Shown here: piece by piece, positions 24,542-32,848 of the stretch
Layout of the letters: each line of letters opens with the position of its first letter
How positions within the stretch are numbered: position 1 is the first letter of the stretch
NCBI RefSeq assembly: GCF_052156635.1
Contig: NZ_JBQKUO010000001.1
Span: forward strand, 372,001 to 436,000
DNA length: 64,000 nucleotides
DNA from: Nitrospina sp052156635
Lineage (GTDB): Bacteria > Nitrospinota > Nitrospinia > Nitrospinales > Nitrospinaceae
Direction of reading: 5' to 3'
Translations under genes and position numbers: made by a program
The notes under the pieces: generated by a model
The model's input: only the letters and a program-made list of their open reading frames with translations
Databases searched by the model: none
What the model was told of the DNA's origin: nothing

Positions 24542-26128
24542 ATGGAAGCGTTTCTCGAATTCTTAACAAATCTCGGACGGCGGTTCAACGAACTGCCGGC
24601 GGTGCAGAAAGTCGCGGCGCTGGGCCTGCTGGCCGGCATGGGCGCGGCGGTGGTCGCCATGCTGTTCTGGGCGCAGGCACCGGACTACCAACTGCTGTAC
24701 GCCAACCTGTCGGAGAAAGACGCGGCGGCGGTGGTGGAGGAACTCAAGACGCAGAACATCCCTTACGAGTTGTCGAACCAGGGACACAACATCCGCATCC
24801 CTTCCAACCGCGTGCATGAAGTGCGGCTCGACCTGGCCAGCCAGGGCCTGCCGACGGGCGCGGAGGTGGGACTCGAGCTGTTCGAGGACACACCGCTCGG
24901 CATGACGGAGTTCGTGCAGAAACTCAACTTCCAGCGCGCGCTCCAGGGCGAGCTGGTCCGCACCATCACTTCGCTCTCCGCGGTGGAACACGCCCGCGTG
25001 CACCTGGTGCTGCCGAAGACGGACGTCTTTTCCAAGGAAAAACCGCGCGGCAAGGCGTCGGTGATGGTGAAACTGAAATCCGGGCAGAACCTGTCTGAAA
25101 CGCAGGTACAGGGCATCGTGCATCTCGTCTCCGCCAGTGTCGAGGGATTGCAGGTGGCCGACGTGGTGGTGGTCGATCTCGAAGGCAACATGCTGTCGGG
25201 CGGCAAGGAAGTGTCCGAGGCGGCCCTGTTGACCGCATCCAATTACAAGCACAAGCGTCACGTCGAAAAGGAACTGGAGACGAGCATCGTCAGCATGCTG
25301 GAAGACGCGCTGGGGCCGGGCAAGGTCATCGCCAAGGTCGCGGCGGAGATCAACTTCGACAAGGTCGAGCGCACGGAAGAGATTTTCGATCCCGATTCGC
25401 AGGTGATCCGCAGTGAGCAGAACACCACCGAGCAGGTGATCGGCGCGGCACCTCCGGGCGGCCTCGCCGGGGTGCAGTCACTGACACCGGGCACCGACAA
25501 CCAGCAGGCGACGGGCACGGGCTCGAAACGCAACAACGAGAAATCGACGCTCAATTACGAGATCAACAAGGTGGTCAAGCACGTGCAGGAGACCACGGGC
25601 GAAATCCAGAAGCTGTCGGTCAGCGTGATGGTGGACGGCAAGATGGTCGGCGACCCGCCGGAATACCAGGCCCGGTCTCAGGAGGAGATGGCCAAATTAC
25701 TGCAACTGGTGCGCACCGCGGTTGGGTATGACGAAGCCCGGGGCGACCAGATCCAGTTGGAAAACGTGCAGTTCGACAAATCCACCCGCTTCCTGCAGAG
25801 CGAGGAAGTCGTCTCGGCCCAGAAGTTCGAGCTGGCCCTCAAAATCGCTGAATACGTGATCGGTGCTATACTGTTGGTACTGCTTGTCATGCGCGTCCTC
25901 CTGCCGATGGTGCGGTGGATCACCACCAGCGTGGAAGTGGTGGAAGAAATCGATGAAGGCCCCACTCCCGAAGAGATCCTGAAGCAGGAAGAAGAACGGC
26001 GCATGGCGCAGATGGCGCAGGAGAACATCGAGATGCGCAAATCGGTGGAAGAACTGGTCGGGCGCGATCCCCGTTACGCCGCGTCCGTGATTCGCAAATG
26101 GATGAGAGAACGAAGCGCTGGAGCATAG
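24542..26128 (+). CDS. fliF: Flagellar MS-ring protein FliF
   Basis: 528 residues forming the membrane/supramembrane ring of the flagellar basal body. A first membrane segment at about 24-44 is followed by the secretin-like ring-building domains (YQLLYANLSEKDAAAVVEEL; VEHARVHLVLPKTDVF). A second membrane segment near 440-460 (YVIGAILLVLLVMRVLLPM) leads to a cytoplasmic tail ending DPRYAASVIRKWMRE, the FliG-binding region. It is followed after 6 bases by fliG. Confidence 0.97.
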   Translation: MEAFLEFLTNLGRRFNELPAVQKVAALGLLAGMGAAVVAMLFWAQAPDYQLLYANLSEKDAAAVVEELKTQNIPYELSNQGHNIRIPSNRVHEVRLDLASQGLPTGAEVGLELFEDTPLGMTEFVQKLNFQRALQGELVRTITSLSAVEHARVHLVLPKTDVFSKEKPRGKASVMVKLKSGQNLSETQVQGIVHLVSASVEGLQVADVVVVDLEGNMLSGGKEVSEAALLTASNYKHKRHVEKELETSIVSMLEDALGPGKVIAKVAAEINFDKVERTEEIFDPDSQVIRSEQNTTEQVIGAAPPGGLAGVQSLTPGTDNQQATGTGSKRNNEKSTLNYEINKVVKHVQETTGEIQKLSVSVMVDGKMVGDPPEYQARSQEEMAKLLQLVRTAVGYDEARGDQIQLENVQFDKSTRFLQSEEVVSAQKFELALKIAEYVIGAILLVLLVMRVLLPMVRWITTSVEVVEEIDEGPTPEEILKQEEERRMAQMAQENIEMRKSVEELVGRDPRYAASVIRKWMRERSAGA

Positions 26129-26134
26129 AGACCC

Positions 26135-27166
26135 ATGGGCACAATGAATCCCAAAACCAACCAGAAACTGACCGGTCCCGAAAAGGCCGCCATCTTTCTC
26201 ATGGCGATGGGCGAGGAACAGGCCGCAAAGATCCTCGCGCAGATGGACGAGCGCGAGATCCAAAGCATCGGCAACTACATCTCGGCTGTGAGCGACGTGG
26301 AAACCTCCACGGTCGACCAGATCACGCGTGAGTTTTTCACCAACATCACCTCCGGCATCGGCGGTGGTCTGGGTGTGTCCGGTCTGGATTTTCTCAAGAG
26401 CACGCTGTTGCAGGCCCTGCCCGCCGACAAGGCCACGGAAATCCTGAACAACGTCACCCTGCCCGGCGAGGACCTGGGCGGCGGACTGGACACCATCCGC
26501 ATGCTGGAGCCGAAGGCCATCGCGCAGTTTCTGTCCAACGAGCATCCGCAGACCGCGGCGATCGTCATGGCGCACATGGACTCCGCCCTGGCGAGCTCCA
26601 CGCTGAAGGAAATGAAGGAAGAGTTCCGCACCGAGGTCATTTACCGCCTGGCCACGCTGGAGCGCGTGTCGCCGCAGGTCATCCGCGATCTCGATGAAGC
26701 GCTGCAGTCCGAGTTCCGCACTTCCGGAGCGATATCCGGAAGCAAGATGGGCGGCCTCGACACGGCCGTGACGGTGATCAGTGAACTCGACCGCGCGACG
26801 GAAACCTCCCTGCTGTCGAACCTGGACGAGATCGACCCCGATCTGGCGAACGAAATTCGCAACCTGCGTTTCACGTACGAAGACATCCTCAAGCTGGACG
26901 ACAACGGCCTGCAGATGGTGCTCAAGGAAGTGCAGTCCGAGGACCTGCTGATGTCGCTCAAAACCGCCAGCGACGAAGTGAAAGACAAAATTTATTCCAA
27001 CATGTCCGACCGTGCCGCCAACATGCTGAAGGAAGACCTCGATGCCCTGGGCCCGACGAAAGTCAGCGAAGTGGAACGCTCCCAGCAGAAGGTGGTGCAG
27101 GTGATCAAGCGGTTGGAGGAAGAAGGCAAACTGGCCATCGGTGGAGGCGCGGAAGAACTTGTCTGA
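26135..27166 (+). CDS. fliG: Flagellar motor switch protein FliG
   Basis: 343 residues from ATG 26135 (ATG 26144 is also possible). FliG is the rotor component that binds FliF and interacts with the stator. Motifs: TGPEKAAIFLMAMGEEQAAK (N domain), FLSNEHPQTAAIVMAHMD (middle-domain EHPQ), and a C-terminal charged torque helix region (VKDKIYSNMSDRAANMLKED). The end overlaps the probable fliH start. Confidence 0.97.
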   Translation: MGTMNPKTNQKLTGPEKAAIFLMAMGEEQAAKILAQMDEREIQSIGNYISAVSDVETSTVDQITREFFTNITSGIGGGLGVSGLDFLKSTLLQALPADKATEILNNVTLPGEDLGGGLDTIRMLEPKAIAQFLSNEHPQTAAIVMAHMDSALASSTLKEMKEEFRTEVIYRLATLERVSPQVIRDLDEALQSEFRTSGAISGSKMGGLDTAVTVISELDRATETSLLSNLDEIDPDLANEIRNLRFTYEDILKLDDNGLQMVLKEVQSEDLLMSLKTASDEVKDKIYSNMSDRAANMLKEDLDALGPTKVSEVERSQQKVVQVIKRLEEEGKLAIGGGAEELV

Positions 27167-28121
27167 AACGTTCAAACCATTCCGTTCAAAGGAAGACGTC
27201 GAAGGGTCCGGCAAGGATCCCGATGCGCCCGCCACTTCCGGGAACGCTCCGTTCCAATTCCAGGATTTTGGAGTGCGGCGCGACCTGCCGCGGGGCTTCA
27301 AGTTCGACCTGGAAAAATCCCGCAACTTCGACGAACACAACATCGAAAAAGCCAAACAGAGTGTGCAGGAGGTGTTCGCCGACGCCTTCGAACGAATCAA
27401 GGCCAAGGCGGAGGAAGTCAAGGCCCAGGCGCGGGAGGAAGGGCACAAAACCGGTTACGAGGAAGGCTACAGAGCGGGCGAGGAAGCGGCGCGCAAGGAA
27501 TTCACCCCGTTTCTGGAGACGCTCACCGAAGGCGTGGAAGAGCTTGGGAAGTTCCGCAGTTCCATGTATGCCAAGCTGGAACGCGAGATGGTGAACATGG
27601 TGGTCGGCATCGCAAAAAAAATCATCGAAACCGACCTTGCCAGCCGGGAGGACAGCGTGCGCGACATCATCCGCCTCGCCGTCGGCTCCATTCTCGACCG
27701 CGAAACGCTGGTCATCAAAGTCAACCCACGCGACCGCGAACACGCGGAGAATTACACCCCCGAACTCGACCGCCTGTTCCCCGACATTCGCAACGTGCGG
27801 GTGGAGGGCCATGCTTCCGTACCACGTGGCGGATGCCGGGTGGAATCGAATTTCGGCAGCGTGGAAGCGGACATCGATCGCCTGAAGGCGGAAATCGACA
27901 AACTCCTGCATCGCGCACCCCCACTTCCTGAAGAGTTGCAGGACTACCCGGAACCATCCATCCAGCCGGAACCCGCAACCGCGGAATCCGATGAGGAAAA
28001 AAAGGAAACCGGGGGGAACGAACAAATGGACCCGTCCGCCTCCGCACCGGAAGAAGGACCCACGGAAGAACCCCGCGATTCCGGTGACGAAAACGAGACC
28101 GATCCCAAAAACGGGAGCTGA
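27141..28121 (+). CDS. fliH: Flagellar export ATPase regulator FliH
   Basis: 326 residues if the GTG at 27141 is used, overlapping fliG by 26 bases; TTG 27159 is an alternative. FliH binds and restrains the FliI ATPase in the flagellar type III export apparatus. Recognisable parts are the glutamate-rich helix with GYEEGYRAGEEAARKEF and the conserved C-terminal half with MVVGIAKKIIETDL, SILDRETLVIKVNPRD and VPRGGCRVESNFGSVEADID. It has an unusual acidic, Pro/Glu-rich tail of about 60 residues. It is identified partly by position between fliG and fliI. Confidence 0.9.
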   Translation: MEARKNLSETFKPFRSKEDVEGSGKDPDAPATSGNAPFQFQDFGVRRDLPRGFKFDLEKSRNFDEHNIEKAKQSVQEVFADAFERIKAKAEEVKAQAREEGHKTGYEEGYRAGEEAARKEFTPFLETLTEGVEELGKFRSSMYAKLEREMVNMVVGIAKKIIETDLASREDSVRDIIRLAVGSILDRETLVIKVNPRDREHAENYTPELDRLFPDIRNVRVEGHASVPRGGCRVESNFGSVEADIDRLKAEIDKLLHRAPPLPEELQDYPEPSIQPEPATAESDEEKKETGGNEQMDPSASAPEEGPTEEPRDSGDENETDPKNGS

Positions 28122-28127
28122 TACCCC

Positions 28128-29471
28128 ATGCCCGACACCATCGATCTACAAAAATACGACAGCTTCATCGACAGTGTGTCAATGGTTCGCAAGCAGGGCC
28201 GCGTCGTGCGCATCACCGGATTGATCGTGGAAGGCAACGGACCCGCGGTGTCCCTGGGCGCACTGTGCACCATCCATTCCCGCCAGAACAAAAATTCCGT
28301 GGACGCGGAGGTGGTCGGTTTCCGCGACAACAAAATACTGCTGATGACTCTGGGCGACATGGCCGGCATCGAACCCGGCAGCGTGATCGTCGCCAAGGAA
28401 GAAGCCCCCGCTTTCAACGTCTCCGAACACCTGTTGGGCCGCGTGATCGACGGCACCGGAAACCCCATTGACGGTCTCGGGCCCATCCCGATGGGCAAGG
28501 AATATCCCGTGCAGGGAAAACCTGTGAATCCGCTCGACCGCACCCGTATTGCGGAGCCCCTGGATGTCGGTATCGGCGCGATCAACGGCCTGCTCACCCT
28601 CGGCAAGGGGCAGCGTGTGGGCATCATGGCCGGAACCGGCGTCGGCAAATCGGTTCTCCTGGGAATGATCGCGCGCAACACCAGCGCGGAGATCAACGTC
28701 ATCGGCCTCATAGGCGAGCGCGGCCGTGAGGTTAAAGAATTCATCGAGGAAAACCTGGGGACGGAAGGAATGAAACGTTCCGTTGTGGTTGCCGTCGCTT
28801 CAGACCAGCCACCGCTGGTGCGTATCCGTGGCGCGTACCTGGCCACCACGATTGCGGAATACTTTCGCGACGAAGGGAACGACGTGCTGCTGATGATGGA
28901 TTCGCTGACCCGCTTTGCCCTGGCGCAGCGGGAAATCGGCCTGTCCGTCGGCGAACCGCCAACCACCCGGGGGTTCACCCCGTCCGTGTTCTCGCTCCTG
29001 CCGCGTCTTCTGGAACGTGCGGGCACCTCCGCCGCCGCAGGGTCGATCACCGCCCTCTATACCGTGCTGGTGGAGGGAGACGATCTCAACGAACCGGTAT
29101 CCGACGCCGTCCGCGCCATTCTCGACGGTCACATCGTGCTGTCGCGCCGTTTGTCTTCGCACAATCATTATCCGGCGATCGACATCCTGGAAAGCATCAG
29201 CCGCATGATGATCGAGGTGGTGACACCGGAACATTACCAGTTATCGATGCAGTTCAAGGACATCCTCGCCACCTACCGCGAGGCGGAAGAGCTGATCAAC
29301 ATTGGGGCCTACGCGCAGGGAAGCAACCCAAAAATCGATCGCGCCATTCAGAAAATCGACGCCTTCAACCAGTACCTGCGGCAGGGCATGACCGAGTCGC
29401 GTTCCTTTTCAGACAGCGTGGCGCAATTGCACCACGTGCTGCAGGAAGAACCGGCGGGAGGTGAGGCATGA
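28128..29471 (+). CDS. fliI: Flagellum-specific export ATPase FliI
   Basis: 447 residues, the hexameric ATPase of flagellar type III export. Motifs: Walker A MAGTGVGKSVLL, IGLIGERGREVKEFIE, Walker B DVLLMMDSLTRFALAQRE, and GEPPTTRGFTPSVFSLLPRL. The length is normal for the family. Its stop overlaps the fliJ start (ATGA), showing tight coupling. Confidence 0.97.
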   Translation: MPDTIDLQKYDSFIDSVSMVRKQGRVVRITGLIVEGNGPAVSLGALCTIHSRQNKNSVDAEVVGFRDNKILLMTLGDMAGIEPGSVIVAKEEAPAFNVSEHLLGRVIDGTGNPIDGLGPIPMGKEYPVQGKPVNPLDRTRIAEPLDVGIGAINGLLTLGKGQRVGIMAGTGVGKSVLLGMIARNTSAEINVIGLIGERGREVKEFIEENLGTEGMKRSVVVAVASDQPPLVRIRGAYLATTIAEYFRDEGNDVLLMMDSLTRFALAQREIGLSVGEPPTTRGFTPSVFSLLPRLLERAGTSAAAGSITALYTVLVEGDDLNEPVSDAVRAILDGHIVLSRRLSSHNHYPAIDILESISRMMIEVVTPEHYQLSMQFKDILATYREAEELINIGAYAQGSNPKIDRAIQKIDAFNQYLRQGMTESRSFSDSVAQLHHVLQEEPAGGEA

Positions 29472-29905
29472 GTTTCCGGCTGGAAGGGCTTTTGCGAGTC
29501 CGTAAAAACCAGGAAAACATGGTTCAACGAGCGTTCGCCGAGATCAACGCACAACTGGTGGCCCACCGGGAAACCCTGGACCGTTTGAATGAACGCCGCA
29601 ATCAACAGAAGGAAAACTTGAACCGGAAATTTTCAGAGAATCTGGACCCCTCCACATTGGGTCTTTATGACAATTATTTTGAAGGGGGGCGGTTGGAGGA
29701 GAAGCAAAACCTCCAAACGATCGATGAAGTGTCAGGCAAAATGGAAGCCAAGCGGATGGAGCTGGCAGAAACCATGAAAAAGCGCCGCACTCTGGAGGTC
29801 CTCAAGGAACAGCAGTTACTTCGCGAAAAGAAGGAAGCGGAAAAGAAAGAGACCGCGTTTCTCGATGACGTTGCCTCCTCCCAATGGCACAGGAGGGAGC
29901 CGTGA
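29468..29905 (+). CDS. fliJ: Flagellar export chaperone FliJ
   Basis: 145 residues, almost wholly predicted coiled coil and rich in Glu, Lys and Arg (FRLEGLLRVRKNQENMVQRA; EKKEAEKKETAFLDDVA). FliJ is the stalk-like partner of FliI, and its sequence conservation is low. Identification rests on the coiled-coil character, the length and the fliI-overlapping position. Its stop overlaps the following GTG start. Confidence 0.88.
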   Translation: MSFRLEGLLRVRKNQENMVQRAFAEINAQLVAHRETLDRLNERRNQQKENLNRKFSENLDPSTLGLYDNYFEGGRLEEKQNLQTIDEVSGKMEAKRMELAETMKKRRTLEVLKEQQLLREKKEAEKKETAFLDDVASSQWHRREP

Positions 29906-30486
29906 ACGATACGCGGAAACGCTTGCGAAAACTCCCCGCCCTGCTGGCTGCCCTGCTCCTGGCCGGAACGACGCTGGCGGGGGCCCAGACCGGCGACTCC
30001 ACCCAGCCCAAATCAGAGTCCGGCTCCGGCAACACAAAGGGCGCCCTCCATCTACCCAGCACGGACAAGTCCCGCCTCGAGATGAACATGGAAACGTTCC
30101 GCATGCTTGAGATGATTGAAAAGAAAAACCGCGAGCTGGAAAAACGGGAAGAAGAACTGGCCTTGCGTGAAAAAAACCTGAAAGACCTGGAAAAGAAAGT
30201 GCGTAGCGACCTTCAGAAAATTGAAGAGGCTCTTGCGCGGAGCGAGGAACAGGTCGGCATCAAACGTGACCTGATAAAGAAAAACGTGGAATCGCTGGTG
30301 AAAATGTATTCCAGCATGAAAGCTACCGAAGCCGCCACCTTGCTGGAGAACATGGACCAGGACATCGCCGTGCAGATCCTGTCCAAGATGAAAAGCCGGG
30401 ACGCCGGCGCCGTGCTCGGCAAGATGAACACCCAGGTGGCCAAAAACCTCACCGAAAAAATTGCCGGCAAACCCAAAAAACCCTGA
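29902..30486 (+). CDS. MotE-like flagellar/motility chaperone (MgtE N-domain family)
   Basis: 194 residues from GTG 29902, chosen because AGGAGG lies just upstream and the codon overlaps the fliJ stop; an ATG at 29884 is in frame. An N-terminal hydrophobic segment (LPALLAALLLAGTTLAGAQ) is a signal peptide or anchor. It is followed by a charged coiled coil (about 75-130) and a C-terminal MgtE-N-like helical domain (MKATEAATLLENMDQDIAVQ; MNTQVAKNLTEKIAG). Such proteins, placed after fliJ, act in the periplasm with stator or MotC-like proteins in other bacteria. The exact role here is inferred. Confidence 0.82.
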   Translation: MNDTRKRLRKLPALLAALLLAGTTLAGAQTGDSTQPKSESGSGNTKGALHLPSTDKSRLEMNMETFRMLEMIEKKNRELEKREEELALREKNLKDLEKKVRSDLQKIEEALARSEEQVGIKRDLIKKNVESLVKMYSSMKATEAATLLENMDQDIAVQILSKMKSRDAGAVLGKMNTQVAKNLTEKIAGKPKKP

Positions 30487-30492
30487 TTCACC

Positions 30493-31140
30493 CTAAGTTC
30501 CATGGGGTGAAGGCGGACTTTTTTTCTTCTCCCCTTTGGCCAGGCCAAAGGACATCAGGTACTTCATCCCCTCCTCCACAGTGATGTCCATGGGAGTGAC
30601 ATCCTTCCTCGGCAGAACCAGGTAAAATCCAAGGGTGACATTGGGAATCAAGGGCACGAACACGTTGACGGGGTCCTCATCTCCCGAATGCTCCCTCACC
30701 TCTCCACGCGTGCGACCGGCCACTAGCCCGAACATGCGCATGCCATCGTGCGGGTATTTTACAACGACTACCTGGTCGAACGAACCGGTGTCCGCCTCGG
30801 AAACGGAATCGACCACCTTCTTGATTGTGGTGTAAATGCTGCGGACGATCGGCGTCTGGTTCAGGATGCGGTCGCTCAGAGCAACCAGTTTCCTGCCGAA
30901 AAAGTTCGTCGCCACAAGGCCGACGATGAAGATAAACAGGCAGACCAGAAAGAAGCCCAGGCCCGGGAGATAAAAATCCTCTGGAAGGGGAATGTTCCAG
31001 CGCACGATGGCGAGAGAGATCCACGGTGCCATCACGCGATCCAGCAAATTGATCACAAAAGCCAGGACAAATACGGTGAGGCCGACAGGGAACAGGATCA
31101 ACAGTCCCGCAACCAGGTACTTTTTGACAAACGATTTCAA
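30493..31140 (-). CDS. DUF502 family membrane protein
   Basis: 215 residues with two membrane segments (YLVAGLLILFPVGLTVFVLAF and LGFFLVCLFIFIVGLVATNF, about residues 8-30 and 60-80). They are followed by the conserved DUF502 core NQTPIVRSIYTTIKKVVDSV and GEDPVNVFVP-type strands (here DEDPVNVFVPLIPN). The function of the family is unknown. It is convergent with the motE-like gene, with only 6 bases between stops, and lies downstream of the pilus operon on the same strand. Confidence 0.88.
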   Translation of the reverse strand: MKSFVKKYLVAGLLILFPVGLTVFVLAFVINLLDRVMAPWISLAIVRWNIPLPEDFYLPGLGFFLVCLFIFIVGLVATNFFGRKLVALSDRILNQTPIVRSIYTTIKKVVDSVSEADTGSFDQVVVVKYPHDGMRMFGLVAGRTRGEVREHSGDEDPVNVFVPLIPNVTLGFYLVLPRKDVTPMDITVEEGMKYLMSFGLAKGEKKKSPPSPHGT

Positions 31141-31216
31141 AGCGGAGTCCTCCTTACCCTGCGGGGGTGCCTGGCTCAGGCGGAAGTTCTGCTCCGCATT
31201 TTACCAGTTCCGGGAA

Positions 31217-32848
31217 TCAGCTTTGCGACTTTTCTTGTAATTTCTGAATATGGCCCCGCACCTTCAGGGTGAGGGCCGGCCGGGTGGAGGCAGCCAGTTC
31301 GACGAACCGGTTGTAGTACACGATCGCATCCTTCAGGCGACCCGTTTCCTCATACAGGAGGGCGAGGTTGTAATATCCCTCCGGGTGGCGGGGTTCCAGG
31401 TTGATGACCTTCCGGTAAAGCAACTCGGCGCGCCGATAATGCCGCTGCTGCTTGTAGAGGATGGCAAGATTATTGATGCTTTCCACATTTGCGGGATCAA
31501 GCTCCGTCGCCTTCTCGAAATAACGAACGGCATTGATACCGTCACCCATCTGGTAATAGATGAGGCCCAGGTTGTTGTACGCTTTGCCGTAGTTGGAATC
31601 GAGCCGGACCGCCTGAAGCAATTCGCCTATGGCCTGCTGGGGCTTGCCCATTTCCTTATAGATCAAAGCCCGGTTGTTATGAATGCGCGCGTTGGTGGGA
31701 TCGCGCCGCTTCGCTTTTTCATAATACTTCAGAGCCGCAAAATAATCTTTGTTGCGGTGGTGGAATGTGGCGATATTGAAATAGCGCGATTTATCATCCA
31801 GGGATCGAGGATCGAATCCGGTTTTCATTTTTTCCGTGGTGGCGCGGTCGCTCTCATTGGGAACAACCAAAATGGATTCGTCGCCCAATACCTGCTCCGT
31901 TTCGTTGGTCACCGTCACAATGGTCTCTGTTTCCTGTTCCGGCTGATCGGTCTGCTGCGTCTCCATTTCAGGAGGCTTTGGATTTTCTTTTATCAGGTCG
32001 GTGACGGGAACTTCCTGCGCGAGTTTGCTTTCCCCGGAAACGGGTCCGGTCTGGTTTTTCTTTTTGGATTGGGCGTTGCTTTCCGGTTCCAGCCTGGCTT
32101 CCGAATTCAACCCCTCAGTCAAGGCTGCCACCTGCTCCAGTGCGGATTCCGGTTTGACAAAGGGTTCATAGGCCACGACTTCCTCCTTATCAGGAGTAAC
32201 GGGAGGAATCGCCCGGACCGGTTTCGGCTTGGATTTCTTGATCGATTTCTGAACCGTGGTGGAACGCGTTTTTTTCTTTGTTCCGGTCCCGCTCACCTGG
32301 CCTTTCTGCTTTTCCGTCCCCCGGATGCCCTTTTTACCGGAAACTTCTTCCGGTGCCTGTTTCTGTTTGGAAGTCGAAATCACCGATGCCATACCGGTTC
32401 CGCTTTTTTCAGGATGTTTGCTGGAGAGGGGGGTGTTCTTTCCCTTGCCGCTCTGGGTTTTCGTCCCGCCAGGCTCGGGGGATGGCGCGTTCGGGTTCAT
32501 GGCCACAACAGCCACCGGTTCCGATTTCGAAAACCCGTTTTTACCTGTCTGGGTCTGCGAATCCTGGAATGTGGAAACGGTTTCCGGACCGGTTTTCTTA
32601 CGGACTTCGCCCGGCATGGGAGGTTTGGCCAGCAGGAGAGGTTTGACCTCGGCCTTGTAGTTTGCGGAAGGGATGAGAACAGTGATCAGCCCGCCGGCCA
32701 GAATCAGAATCCAGCCCAGAAGGGACAACGCCCTTTGATACTTTGGGGACAGACTTGAAAAAATGGAACCGCGCAAACGGTTTTGCGCAGATTGATCCTT
32801 GTCACGTTCCTTTTGCGCTTTTTTCAAACTGTCCGCAATGAGGCTCAT
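31217..32848 (-). CDS. mshN: MshN-like TPR membrane protein of the MSHA pilus locus
   Basis: 543 residues. A short cytoplasmic start (MSLIADSLKKAQKERDKDQ) precedes one membrane segment (about 40-60, LSLLGWILILAGGLITVLIP). A long low-complexity Lys/Pro/Glu/Thr-rich periplasmic linker reaches to about residue 350, and five or so TPRs end the protein (AIGELLQAVRLDSNYGKAYN; GLIYYQMGDGINAVRYFEKA). The architecture and position after the ExeA-like ATPase match MshN. The start overlaps the stop of mshM (TAATG). Confidence 0.8.
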   Translation of the reverse strand: MSLIADSLKKAQKERDKDQSAQNRLRGSIFSSLSPKYQRALSLLGWILILAGGLITVLIPSANYKAEVKPLLLAKPPMPGEVRKKTGPETVSTFQDSQTQTGKNGFSKSEPVAVVAMNPNAPSPEPGGTKTQSGKGKNTPLSSKHPEKSGTGMASVISTSKQKQAPEEVSGKKGIRGTEKQKGQVSGTGTKKKTRSTTVQKSIKKSKPKPVRAIPPVTPDKEEVVAYEPFVKPESALEQVAALTEGLNSEARLEPESNAQSKKKNQTGPVSGESKLAQEVPVTDLIKENPKPPEMETQQTDQPEQETETIVTVTNETEQVLGDESILVVPNESDRATTEKMKTGFDPRSLDDKSRYFNIATFHHRNKDYFAALKYYEKAKRRDPTNARIHNNRALIYKEMGKPQQAIGELLQAVRLDSNYGKAYNNLGLIYYQMGDGINAVRYFEKATELDPANVESINNLAILYKQQRHYRRAELLYRKVINLEPRHPEGYYNLALLYEETGRLKDAIVYYNRFVELAASTRPALTLKVRGHIQKLQEKSQS

